A stretch of 64,000 nucleotides of DNA from Eutreptiella sp. 'Long Island Sound 2002' (Eukaryota > Euglenozoa > Euglenophyceae > Eutreptiales > Eutreptiaceae). The stretch spans positions 172,910,946 through 172,974,945 of the forward strand of contig OZ038378.1 of assembly GCA_964036045.1 (NCBI GenBank), given 5' to 3'. Both the position numbers and the translations under genes were made by a program. This document shows positions 14,001 to 22,000 of this stretch, in pieces (the stretch's first letter is position 1; each line of letters starts with the position of its first letter). The notes beneath the pieces were generated by a model that saw nothing but the letters and a program-made list of their open reading frames with translations, was not told where the DNA came from and searched no databases.

Positions 14001-17000
14001 ATCCCGCTGGTGCTCCTCGCCGAGTGTGTTTGCGTTGTTGTGGGTCGCAGCTCGAAGGCTCCTACCCACGGGGCTTAGCCCCTGACGGGGACACCCGGGC
14101 ACCACAGGGTGGGACTTGCTGGGGTTTGCGCGCTGGCTTTGTTCTGGTTGTGGGGTGGTGTTTTGTTGTGGTTGTGCGGCTCATATGCCGCGCCCAAGGG
14201 GTGGTGCCTGGCCAGGGGCTAGGTGACCCTAGTGGCCTGGCGTATACACGCTTGCTAGGGGGTCCCACCGGGGGAGGGAGGAAGGGAGGGATGCAGGGTG
14301 GAGGTGCGAGTGAGCGAGCAAGTGATTGAGTGAGTGGGTGGGGGAGTGGAAGGTGGGCGCTTGGGCTGTGAAAAGTTGAGTGTGTGGCGGAGATGCCCAA
14401 CAAAAGGGAGACCCAGACACCAATTTATGACACCCGCCCCCAACCAAATGGGAGAGGAACAGCAGACTTACACACCAGAGCTTACAGCCCATCTCAATAG
14501 AAACAAGGCGCCCACTACTCGGTGAACAGTACGAAGATGAAGGAGAAACTGCCAAACAACTCTTGTTGGGCACCAAATTTCAGGATTTTCTCAGCCTAAA
14601 CACGTGGACCGTCCACCCGGTGCACGGCCCTTCAGGGGCCATGTTTGCATTTTTGGATGTTTGGATGTTTGGTTTTTTGGATGTTTGCTTTTTTGGATGT
14701 TTGGATGTTTGGATGTTTGCATTTTTGGATGTTTGGATGTTTGAATGTTTGGATGTTTGCATGTTTGGATGTTTGGATGTTTGCTTTTTTGGATGTTTGG
14801 ATGTTTGGATGTTTGGATGTTTGGATGTTTGGATGTTTGCATTTTTGGATGTTTGGATGTTTGGATGTTTGGATATTTGGATGTTTGGATGTTTGCATTT
14901 TTGGATGTTTGGATGTTTGGCTGTTTGGATGTTTGGATGTTTGGATGTTTGCAATTTTGGATGTTTGGATGTTTGGATGTTTGCATTTTTAGATGTTTGG
15001 ATGTTTGGATGTTTGCATTTTTGGATGTTTGGATGTTTGCAATTTTGGATGTTTGGATGTTTGCATTTTAGGATGTTTGGATGTTTGAATGTTTGGATGT
15101 TTGGATGTTTGCTTTTTTGGATGTTTGGATGTTTGGATGTTTGCATTTTTGGATGTTTGGATGTATGGATGTTTGGATGTTTGGATGTTTGCATGTTTGG
15201 ATGTTTGCATTTTTGGATGTTTGGATGTTTGGATGTTTGGATGTTTGCATTTTTGGATGTTTGGATGTTTGCTTTTTTGGATGTTTGGATGTTTGGATGT
15301 TTGGATGTTTGCATTTTTGGATGTTTGGATGTTTGGATGTTTGCATTTTTGGATGTTTGGATGTTTGGATGTTTGGATGTTTGCATTTTTGGATGTTTGG
15401 ATGTTTGGATGTTTGCAATTTTGCATTTTTGGATGTTTGGATGTTTGCATTTTTGGATGTTTGGATGTATGGATGTTTGCATTTTTGGATGTTTGGATGT
15501 TTGGATGTTTGGATGTTTGCACATAACCGTCCCCTGGTCCACGCTCTAATTACAGTCGTCAGGAGTTCCTTTGGCTCCTCATACACGCTTGGCTTCTTCT
15601 CCTCGCATCCCCATTTAGTGGCACCTGGGTTTGCAGCTCTGTGGGCTGAGGTATACAGGTTGCCCATGCTCTTGTGCAGACCCAAGCAGCAGGCAGCAGC
15701 CCCACCGGCACTGGAGGTGCTGTGCATGACAGCCCAGTCAGCAGCCCCAGGCCTGAGGTACATGAGTTCTCGATACCCAGACAGGCCACCGCAACCATCG
15801 AAGCCAACCCTCATGACTTTGCCTTCCATTGGACCGAAGGTGTGGCCTTACCACTGCACTCTGGGACAGTGGGGAAGGGCTTGGCTTACCCCCACCTGCG
15901 CAGCATGAGATGGGGGTCCAGAGGGGTGGGGGCGTCCAGGGCTGCACCAAACACCCTGAATGTTGCTCACATCGGCCTTTCCCTTCGGGTTCTTGCGTCG
16001 GTTGAACAAGAGTTTGAACAAAGTGTGACGCTGCCTGCACAGCCGTTGGATTTTGATGGGCCACGGTTGTGTACTTCGTGTTTTGCGTGTCCAACCGCCG
16101 TCGGTTGAGCTGCAGCTGCCTTTCTTTGGCCCACCACCACTGTCGGGCGCCTCTCAAGCAGCTCCTAGTCTCAGAAAGGAGTACCTTAAGTACATGTTGG
16201 AGTACAGACGGCCCAAGGGTTTTCAAACACGTGGGTCCCAAGACTGCATGCACGTGCCCAGCAGTGTGTCATGGTCTGCACAATGCAGTTCACTGCTGGG
16301 GCCTTTTGTGGCTGATTTACAGCGGAGGGGTTTGGGATTAGACCCCCGCTGCATCGGCGAACTACGGAGCAGTGGGTTTTTTGTGGGGCAGAAAACAACT
16401 GGTGGCGGTCCTGCCCTCCGGGGCGTCGGCCCTGGCGTCCACCACATTGAGTCATGCCCATGGCCGGGGTCGAAGGGTGCTCTCCATCAATGATGTGGGC
16501 ATTGTAATGCAGGGCCAGGGGGTTCCGAACCACTAAGTGTGACCCAGTGGTGCTGTGCTGCAGTTCCAGGCATGATGCCCATGTTCTTGCCAGTGGAGTG
16601 TGCACCCTGGGTCATGGGCCAGGCGGTGCCCGATGTTTCTGTGCTTGGGCTGAGGGCTGCGGACCCTGGTGCCTGAGTGCGGAGTGATGCATGAGTGGTG
16701 TGTGCCGCTCAGGGGAAGGAGCCCTGAAACTGGGCATGCTGTGGGGGGCTAGAGGCAGTTTCATGGATCAGGCCATGTACTCAACCCAACCCCACCACCG
16801 TATCTCATGCAGGGCCACTTGAAAGCCCCGCACCCACTGGCGCCAACAGCCCCAGCCCTAAGGCCCGGTCTCCCGTGGCTGCCAGCAGTCCACAGGCCGC
16901 TCCTCAGGAGCCAACAACCACTGCCATAACAAACCCGGCCATCCCAGTGAACGAGGCACGGGATGCATCATCGGAGCTCATGGAGGTCTGTTTCTGGAGC

Positions 17001-19091
17001 ACAGTGCTCATGATCTTTTCTCTCGTCTGTCTGTCTGACTATCCTTCCGGCCGTCCGTCCATCTGTCTGTCTGTCTGTCTGTGCCTGCCTGTCTGTCTAT
17101 GTAGGGCAGGAGACAGGGTGCAGTGGAAGGGCAGGGCAGGGCAGGGCAGGGCATATGGCATGGCGTGGTATCGCAAACCGGGGCATGCTCGGGCCTGGCG
17201 GGGCGGGGCGGGGCAGGGCATGGCAGAACAGCGCATGGCATATGAGAGCAGCTCAGGGGCAGGGCAGGGGCAGGGCAGGGCAGGTTACCTCCTGGTCCGC
17301 TGGCGGATGCTCCAACCCATCAGACCTTGCTTTGCGTGCTACCCCCCCCCCCCTCCCCCGCTATGGGCAGTCCGCTTTAGCCGCTACTCCCATGCCCATG
17401 GGGTGCATGTTTAACCTGCGTGCAGCCCCATAGCCGTGAATGGCAGCCAATCATCCCCGTCCTGATGCCTGTACTTCTGTCTGTTCGTCCGTCCCTTTAT
17501 CCGCTCCCCCCGGCAGATCCAGTAGCTCTTGGTGGGTGGCTGTGTTATCAAGTTAAACAAGGGCAGTCTACCAAAGGTGTACCTCACTTTAATCCCCCCC
17601 CCCCCCCATCTGCCTCTTCCTCTTGCTCTCCCGACCCTGTCTTCCCCAGCACCCTCCCGGTGCTGGAGGTTGCCAGCTGTCCATTGGTCAAGGAGGCATT
17701 CCCGTTGCTGGGTGCCACTGACAAAACGCTAGGAACGCACCTATGCTCATGTACAAAGCCATGTTTGCGGCACACGTGCGTTGCCAAGCCACCCACTCAG
17801 ACCACATAGGCTCATATTTTGGGGCACATTGTGAGCCAGCCTTTGAAGCACCCCGGCCATCCTCAACGGCTGTCAAGCCCCTGGCGCACGCACCCCCCAT
17901 GTCGGAGCGCGCTGGGCAGTGAAAACCTCCAAACATCCAAACATCCAAACAGCCAAACATCCAAACATCCTAAAATGCAAACATCCAAACATCCAAACAT
18001 CCAAACATCCAAACATCCAAACATCCAAACATCCAAACATCCAAACATCCAAAAAAGCAAACATCCAAACATCCGAAACTACTGCTGTGCTGTAGTTTCC
18101 CTCCCCCATAAATATTTTGCGCCGAATACGCGTGCCGGCATTACTGTGGAGGGGCTCCAATGACCCCCCCCCGCCCTATCCCCTCCCCGGATGTGAAAAT
18201 TGCGGTGCATACAGAAGTTGGTGTCGCGGGGCGGAATGGATTTCTGCTGCATTCATTTGGGCCACGACTGAGAAGAGCGTCCCAATTCTTGGCTCAACTT
18301 CGTTTTACGCGCACGTGCTCTGCCGAAATCGGTCATCAGGGCCGGCCTGCCAGTGCGCAAGCACGGTCCCGTTGGAAAATGACGGCGTGAAGCAAGGAAG
18401 GGGCGGGAGGATGGAATCGGATTGGCTCAAATAAGTGGTTGCCCTGTCTTCAAAGTCGTTGGGGAAGGGGTGGGGGGTTGGGATGCGGGAAGGGGTGCGT
18501 GATGGTCGGGGGCACAGACCCACGAGAGCACACACACAATTAGCACAACTTCACACTCTTCTGGTGCAATGGCACTGTGCATTTTCGTTTTACTACTGTC
18601 CCAGCCCCTCTCGCAGGCAGCTCATGTAGGAGCCCTGTGGGGCTTGTTCCTGCTGAGAGACCCCCCCACGCGTATTCCCTCAATTCAATGAGGTACACTG
18701 CATGACAACAGTGACAACAGGCCTTCCTGGGGCACGTGTAAGCCTGTGGTGCTTTCTGTTGCCTCTGAAGTCCTGCCATGGCCCCTGTTTAAGCTGCGCA
18801 GCTCCTCTGCCGCTCACCTGTCCACAGGACGCTGCTGCACTGGCAATCCAGTCCTCGATGCGGGGCTATCTGGGCCGCAAGCAGGCCGCGGAACGCCGGC
18901 AGGAGAGAGCGCAGCACCGCCAGCACCTACTGGAGGATGTAGCAGCCAAGACCATTCAGAACAGCACTCGGTCCTACATGGCCCGGAATGAGGCCGACCG
19001 GCGGCGTGGTCAGCGGGAGGAGAGGAAGGCGCAAATCCGTGCCGAGGAGATGGAACTGTTGCGGTTGCAGGGCGAAGCTTTGGCACAGTGA
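1833..19091 (+). CDS. Multi-exon IQ-motif (calmodulin-binding) protein, 5' incomplete
   Basis: I assemble 13 exons: 1833-2097, 4213-4385, 5093-5198, 5673-5866, 7716-7832, 8534-8585, 9284-9471, 9791-9958, 10952-11116, 11715-11829, 11898-11949, 16813-16985 and 18828-19091. All internal introns are GT-AG and every junction keeps phase, giving about 676 residues without a stop. The protein has about nine IQ-like motifs (for example IQKYWKGCKAR, IQSGWRRYSTRL, IQTYYRMHRAK, IQSSMRGYLGRK), a central charged coiled-coil segment, and a Pro/Ser-rich linker before the last IQ pair. IQ motifs bind calmodulin or EF-hand light chains without calcium, so a scaffold role (cytoskeletal or flagellar) is likely. 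No motor, RhoGAP or kinase domain is visible, so the class is open. The first exon enters in phase 2, so the N-terminus is missing. The end is uncertain: the TGA at 19089-19091 overlaps a GTGAGT donor. Confidence 0.72.
2106..2674 (+). repeat. Degenerate 10-bp tandem repeat (CTACATCACT)n
   Basis: This is about 57 imperfect copies of CTACATCACT with interspersed CTACACGCTACACACT variants, in the first recognised intron of the IQ gene. It starts about nine bases after the exon end, so the satellite begins almost at the splice donor. Short ORFs over this stretch are by-products of the repeat. Confidence 0.85.
2675..4212. other. IQ-gene intron, remaining part
   Basis: No exon was seen. It contains a segment related to the inverted-repeat element at 59.7-60.1 kb (2923-2963), a CA microsatellite (about 3430-3462) and a long G run at about 4061-4078. 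It ends in the acceptor ATCTGCAG at 4212. Confidence 0.5.
4213..4385 (+). CDS. IQ-protein exon with two IQ motifs
   Basis: The acceptor CTGCAG ends at 4212 and the donor ATGAG|GTATAC follows 4385. Entry is phase 0 and exit is phase 2. It carries VQACIRAWLKR and VQRAWRVYSAKK, about 36 residues apart and joined by a basic Ser/Pro/Lys linker. Confidence 0.75.
4879..4935 (+). repeat. Short tandem repeat, 21-bp unit
   Basis: Nearly three copies of GTCGGGTGCTGG.GGAGTTGC lie in the intron upstream of the third exon. Related GTCGGGTGCTGTCG fragments recur at about 5428-5500 in the next intron. Confidence 0.6.
5093..5198 (+). CDS. IQ-protein exon with one IQ motif
   Basis: The acceptor GTCGCAG ends at 5092 and the donor GGGAG|GTTTGT follows 5198. 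The first base completes an AGG codon begun in the previous exon. It encodes a basic helix followed by IQKYWKGCKAR, a good match to IQxxxRGxxxR with Lys in place of Arg. Confidence 0.75.
5673..5866 (+). CDS. IQ-protein exon with two IQ motifs
   Basis: The acceptor TTTTGTCACAG ends at 5672 and the donor TTGAG|GTGTGG follows 5866. Entry is phase 0 and exit is phase 2. Motifs are LQAVWRYMGPLFKW (degenerate in its second half) and IQSGWRRYSTRL (good). Confidence 0.75.
5925..6215 (+). repeat. Dispersed repeat, inverted partner at 53.70-53.99 kb
   Basis: This intronic segment matches the reverse complement of about 53,700-53,990. Shared blocks include GCGGTGCGCAT.GTAGGTGCG, ACATAAT.CCT...CAGGGA.CTAGA.AGATGG, CTCTGCCCTTT.TTGTCATT and CACTGCAG/TACTGCAG. 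Identity varies, with small indels. It looks like two copies of one transposable-element family rather than a recent duplication. Tandem ACGCGGTGCA motifs follow at 6266-6310. Confidence 0.55.
6341..6709 (-). CDS. Acidic ORF antisense inside an IQ-gene intron (hypothetical)
   Basis: This 122-codon ORF with an ATG start has coding-like composition: a Ser/Pro-rich N-terminus (NFSPERLVGVPSPNKSK) followed by a long Glu/Asp tract (EEEYVEEDDEDQTEGEEDEE). I do not recognise a domain. It lies beside ACGCGGTGCA repeats and the dispersed repeat at 5.9-6.2 kb, so it may be the 5' exon of a mobile-element gene. A spurious ORF from a CTTCTTCGTC-rich tract is also possible. Confidence 0.3.
   Translation of the reverse strand: MSETCCGRLRLSAAVPPAANLNFSPERLVGVPSPNKSKCTVQAKTVSINRLMEEEYVEEDDEDQTEGEEDEEDVDEDAEEEVQNQSKAFPPVVSANFGTMSYLTFYKYPTCQSNSRCCCPAA
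7716..7832 (+). CDS. IQ-protein exon with one IQ motif
   Basis: The acceptor GTGTTTAG ends at 7715 and the donor GCCAG|GTGATG follows 7832. It enters and leaves in phase 2. It encodes a short basic helix and IQTYYRMHRAKPV, a clear IQ motif preceded by AAIK as in many IQ repeats. Confidence 0.75.
8453..8522 (+). repeat. Dispersed repeat, inverted partner at 53.57-53.64 kb
   Basis: About 70 bp match the reverse complement of 53,566-53,635. Shared blocks include GGAGG.AGAGTGGA and GTTGTTGTATGCTAACCCC, then TTAGGC.ACCGC..CCCTGCCAC. The match stops just before the next IQ exon, so the repeat supplies part of the intron's 3' region. Confidence 0.6.
8534..8585 (+). CDS. Small IQ-protein exon (52 nt)
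   Basis: The acceptor AGCAAG ends at 8533 and a consensus donor GTGAGT follows 8585. Phases 2 to 0 fit both neighbours; an acceptor at 8499 would not. It encodes FMKASRRYEMNNKVSLG, resembling the second half of a degenerate IQ motif. The small size makes it less certain than the others. Confidence 0.5.
9284..9471 (+). CDS. IQ-protein exon, helical Arg/Gln-rich
   Basis: The acceptor TGTCCCAG ends at 9283 and the donor GAGAG|GTGAGA follows 9471, with phases 0 to 2. An alternative acceptor at 9320 would need phase 1, which no upstream exon supplies. It encodes a Gly/Pro linker, then a helical stretch around FAVAWRSRRSVNGLIQHW that may contain a diverged IQ motif. Confidence 0.55.
9791..9958 (+). 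CDS. IQ-protein exon, coiled coil
   Basis: The acceptor TCTACTCAG ends at 9790 and the donor GCAAG|GTATGT follows 9958, phase 2 to 2. All 55 residues are strongly charged (ARAQAEIERQEAERKRLAI, then an EEED cluster and EIRREKLKYYE), typical of a single alpha-helix or coiled coil. No start codon lies in this frame, as expected for an internal exon. Confidence 0.75.
10205..10476. repeat. Pair of ~50-bp CATCCGGC-rich direct repeats
   Basis: Segments at about 10,205-10,255 and 10,424-10,476 share the pattern GCATC.GGCGGCATC.GG, then a spacer, then .ACATCCGGC.GCATCCGGCA, and are themselves internally repeated. They lie in the intron between the coiled-coil exon and the next one. The long minus-strand ORF here, with recurring PDAAGC, results from the repeat. 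Confidence 0.6.
10952..11116 (+). CDS. IQ-protein exon, helical
   Basis: The acceptor GTGCTGCAG ends at 10951 and the donor CAGAG|GTCGTC follows 11116, phase 2 to 2. It encodes about 55 residues rich in charged and helical residues (DYRRMREAEIKSR, then LAVQYKAALKLQR). The tail AALKLQR resembles the start of another IQ motif cut by the intron. Confidence 0.65.
11715..11829 (+). CDS. IQ-protein exon, low-complexity linker
   Basis: The acceptor GGCCCACAG ends at 11714 and a GTATGT donor follows 11829. Phases 2 to 0 match both neighbours. It encodes a Gly/Ala/Arg/Asn-rich linker without a domain. Support rests on splice sites and phase rather than on protein similarity. Confidence 0.45.
11898..11949 (+). 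CDS. Small IQ-protein exon (52 nt)
   Basis: It is bounded by the strong acceptor TCTCCCTGCAG and the consensus donor CAG|GTGAGA. Phase 0 to 1 is the only route that satisfies the phase-1 entry of the next exon. It encodes TPGFLPGDALRHWDITA. The intron before it is only 68 nt. Confidence 0.5.
11950..16812. other. Large repeat-filled intron of the IQ gene
   Basis: In order: polypyrimidine tracts built on CCCTCC (12,160-12,620), a short tRNA-like A-box fragment (13,437-13,465), polypurine tracts built on GGGAGG (13,735-13,830 and 14,265-14,350), and the 8-bp minisatellite (14,641-15,521). No further exon with matching phase was found. A weak helical segment (EYLKYMLEYRRPK, about 16,178-16,216) lacks a convincing donor. 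Confidence 0.5.
14641..15521 (+). repeat. Minisatellite, 8-bp unit GGATGTTT, about 110 units
   Basis: Uninterrupted 8-bp register throughout. Runs of one to six GGATGTTT units are punctuated by variant units GCATTTTT, GCTTTTTT, GCAATTTT and GCATGTTT, with rare GAATGTTT, GGATATTT and GGCTGTTT. Punctuating units are almost always single, with one doublet near 15,414-15,431. Eight is not a multiple of three and the unit contains no stop in any frame. The 320-residue ORFs on both strands are therefore artefacts with an 8-residue period. Confidence 0.97.
16813..16985 (+). CDS. IQ-protein exon, Pro/Ser/Ala-rich linker
   Basis: The acceptor CTCATGCAG ends at 16812 and the donor ATGGAG|GTCTGT follows 16985, phase 1 to 0. 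It encodes a disordered linker (SPSPKARSPVAASSPQAAP and PTTTAITNPAIPVNEAR) ending SSELME, which joins smoothly to the following IQ pair. It is flanked on both sides by complementary minisatellite arrays in the adjacent introns. Confidence 0.6.
17028..17287. repeat. CTGT and GGGCA microsatellites
   Basis: A (TCTG)n / GTCCGTCC-type tract runs to about 17,100. GGGCAGGGCA tracts follow at 17,130-17,155 and 17,200-17,285. Both are in the intron after the linker exon. Confidence 0.8.
17924..18073 (-). repeat. Second, inverted copy of the 8-bp minisatellite
   Basis: About 18 units of AAACATCC on the plus strand, the reverse complement of GGATGTTT, with the same kinds of punctuating unit (TAAAATGC, AAAAAAGC). 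It is opposite in orientation to the array at 14.6-15.5 kb and lies in the next intron. A perfect 8-bp hairpin stem (GAAACTAC / GTAGTTTC) follows at about 18,074-18,098. Confidence 0.95.
18828..19091 (+). CDS. IQ-protein exon with two IQ motifs (last recognised)
   Basis: The acceptor CTGTCCACAG ends at 18827, phase 0. It carries IQSSMRGYLGRKQ and IQNSTRSYMARNE, each preceded by an Ala-rich turn, then a charged helix (ERKAQIRAEEMELLRL). The frame ends GCA CAG TGA at 19089-19091. The bases CA|GTGAGT at 19,088 also form a strong donor, so the stop may be the real C-terminus or the exon may splice on. I saw no plausible downstream exon. Confidence 0.75.
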   Translation, partial: DAAALAIQSSMRGYLGRKQAAERRQERAQHRQHLLEDVAAKTIQNSTRSYMARNEADRRRGQREERKAQIRAEEMELLRLQGEALAQ

Positions 19092-22000
19092 GTGACGCGT
19101 GCACGCGGGCGCGAGCGCGGGCGCGTGCAGCATCTGGTGGGTCGCTTCGTGGATACGAACGATTGTCCGCCGACGGCCATGTCCACACTATCCTGTCTGC
19201 CTGTGTGTGCGGCGCGTGCGTGTGTGTGCTGTCCATGATAGAGCTCAGGAACACGCTTGTGGGCCGTTGTTGCCTGCCGTCATTTGTCCATCTCTTGGGC
19301 CAAATGCTCTGAGATCGTGTGCAGAGCATCGCGCACACACAACAGGACTTGCGTTGCGTGTGTATTGCGTCTCATCGAGGCGTGGCCACGCTGCGAGTGC
19401 CATCCGCCGGTTGCTGTGCTTCTGCGGGAGCCCCATGAGGTCGCGATCTACTTGTCACGTTGCGAATCCGCGCCACTTAACCTGCCCCTTTCTGTGGCAT
19501 CTCTGCACCATTGTACATAGGTGTTTGGTGGATCTGTATGCAGGACGCATCCGCTGTTTGGCATTGCTCCCACTCCCACTTATCACGAGTCTCTGTGTGT
19601 TTGCCTTTTCATGATGATCCTTCTTCTTCATTTCAACCAACCGACAGCATTTGACTGCGAATTGACAGCGGCAGACCTGCCGCTGGTGTCCATGCCGGCA
19701 CAGCATTTCCCCATGCCTTCATAACCAGAATCCTTGGGAAGGGTGACAGCAATCTCCTTTCTCTCCTACCTTCCCATTCCCTACTGCAGTATGCTTTGTA
19801 TGAATGCAACTCCCCGCCTCTCTCTTTGTCTATGCCCTCATTGCATGTCGTTTTTGTACAAAGTTCCAGTGCTGACCTGGCAGCTGCTGACGTCCTCAGT
19901 CCTTACCTGGCTGCTTCCCCTCATTTCTGCACTGGGCGCGTCACACTGTCCAATTTCCCCATTGTGCCATGTTCCAAATGCGTTTGCCATTGATCCATTT
20001 CTCATAACCGATCTGCTGTCTTCTGGAAGACGGTGCCTTTAAACTTCATGCACCTGCTGTTCCTCTTGTCATGAGCTTTTTTTTTTCCACCGCTGCAGCC
20101 ACCATCACCACGTTGCAGTGCTTACCAGCTGCCTGCATCAGTTGACCTTCAATGCTTTCAGGGCAGCTGTGGCCGCTGACTGTCAAGGCCCAGTCCAGAG
20201 GGTTGATTACTGGGCGGCCGGCGACAATTGTCTTTTTCTGAGTTTCTTCTGTTCTTCTGCAATCCAGCAAACCCCTGAGGTTTTGTCCAAATATGACGTT
20301 TCTTCAACTCAGTCAGTCGCAGAAAGATTGGGTCTGTGATTTCTCCCTTTCTTCAGGATTCGTGTTCAAATTAACCTGGGCTTTCCAAAACGTTCAAAAT
20401 TTATCTGGTTTTCAAATTTTCTCAATTTGCTGGGACCAAATTTTGTGGGTGGAAGGGTGGCGGCTCCGGGTGCCCCAAGTTTGCCCTCTCCCCGTTCATC
20501 GGCAATGCCCTGCGGACGGTTTTCGCACCAGCACGAGTCCTGCTTCCAGTCCCCCACTGCTTTTGTGATCAACGCTGTTCAGTGTGTCCGCCAGATGGAC
20601 TCCCCTTTTGCCCCAGTATCTCCTTTCACGAACACATCCCCTCGGCCGGCCTCTGGTCCTGGTCTGGGCGAGGCCAGGGTTAGTTACCCACGTTGCACCC
20701 TAAAATCGTGCAAACAATTCGCCAGTACTCAGTTGTTTGCGTTATTTGGGATCCCAATGACCGAAAATTCCCTGGTGAAGGGCTAATGCGTTTTCAGCCA
20801 CATGCGTGCGCCTCTCTTGCTCATACTATTCCCACCCTTGATTGCTGTGCCCTGTGTTCCAGGAACCAGCTCACACCAAACGAACCATTTGGCTTTGATC
20901 AAGCAGTTTTTAGCTCATATTGTGTCCCTAAGTAGTTCAGCTTTGCTGCGAACCCCTTGCTCCCCCTCCTCATTTACAGCACCAGTGATAACCCTTGACA
21001 TCGAAACTTTTCCACATAAAAAGAAACCAGCTTTGTTTGCTGGTGCGAACATCAAAAGGCAAAAGTAATAAAAAGACAGACGTTTGCCACATAGCACACA
21101 TTTGTAATTGAATGTGCCCAAGTTGACTGAAGTTGAGAATGGTCTCTCTGTGTGTGTGTTTTTGGGTGGGGTTAGAGCACCAAAGACCGTCATCAAGATA
21201 GTACCATTGGCAGGTTTTCAGAAATGGGCTTCGTACATAGCTAATTCTGCTCAGAAAACTGCTTTGTTGGTCTGTTGGCTCTTCGTGTGCACCTGTGTGA
21301 TGCTTAATGCTGAGTGGCTCTGTCTTGCGGGTGTACATGTGTGCGTGTACAGCAAGTTGCAATGCGATCTGTCTGCGTCATGGGGCAAAGTGTGCTCAAA
21401 CAGATTGATGAGACTGCATTCCATGTGCACTTGAAAAAGAGGTTTTTCTTGTTCATGCGCATGAGTAGAGGGATGCTGGGTTCAGGTTGTGGTGTCCCCT
21501 TGTTGTTTGGCAGAGATGGAGTCGCTCCCTCCCAGCATCGGCTTATGCCTGTGCTGATGGGTTGCATGTCAAGTCATGGGCTGTGTTCCGGTTTGGTCCG
21601 AGGGTTCGTCAATTGTTGGAAAAGGTCAAGCCCATGAGGCACAGTGGGTTGCCAGTACAGAGGTGTGGTAAGTGCTTCATGCTGTGTTGGGTCAATACAT
21701 GTGTGCATAATTCCAGCACCTGCGACCCTGGATGACCCGGTCAGTCTGAGTTTCTTCCTTCCTACCCTTGGGCTTGGTGCCAAAGTTTCTGGTTCCAGAG
21801 GTTGAGAGGGAGACTCTGCTTCATTGAAAATCATGTTTTGGGGCTTTCTGCATGCCTGGGTTATTTTGCAGGCACCCCAGTCGGGGCAATCGTGCAACTG
21901 CATTACTCTGTCACAGCCCTGCAGCTGTGGATTTTCTAATCTCTGGGTTTGGGCACTATTTGGGTATCACATGCAATTCAATGAGTTGGCACATTGAACA

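Noticed and set aside
14563-15829. ORFs of 320 and 328 codons with CLDVWMFG or KHPNIQTS repeats on both strands
   Set aside because: They are translations of an 8-bp tandem repeat that has no stop in any frame; both strands and several frames are open, so this is not coding evidence.
16053-16493. Possible extra IQ-gene exon with KEYLKYMLEYRRPK
   Set aside because: Helical and tempting, but no donor gives the phase needed between 11,949 and 16,813, and the two flanking exons already match each other.
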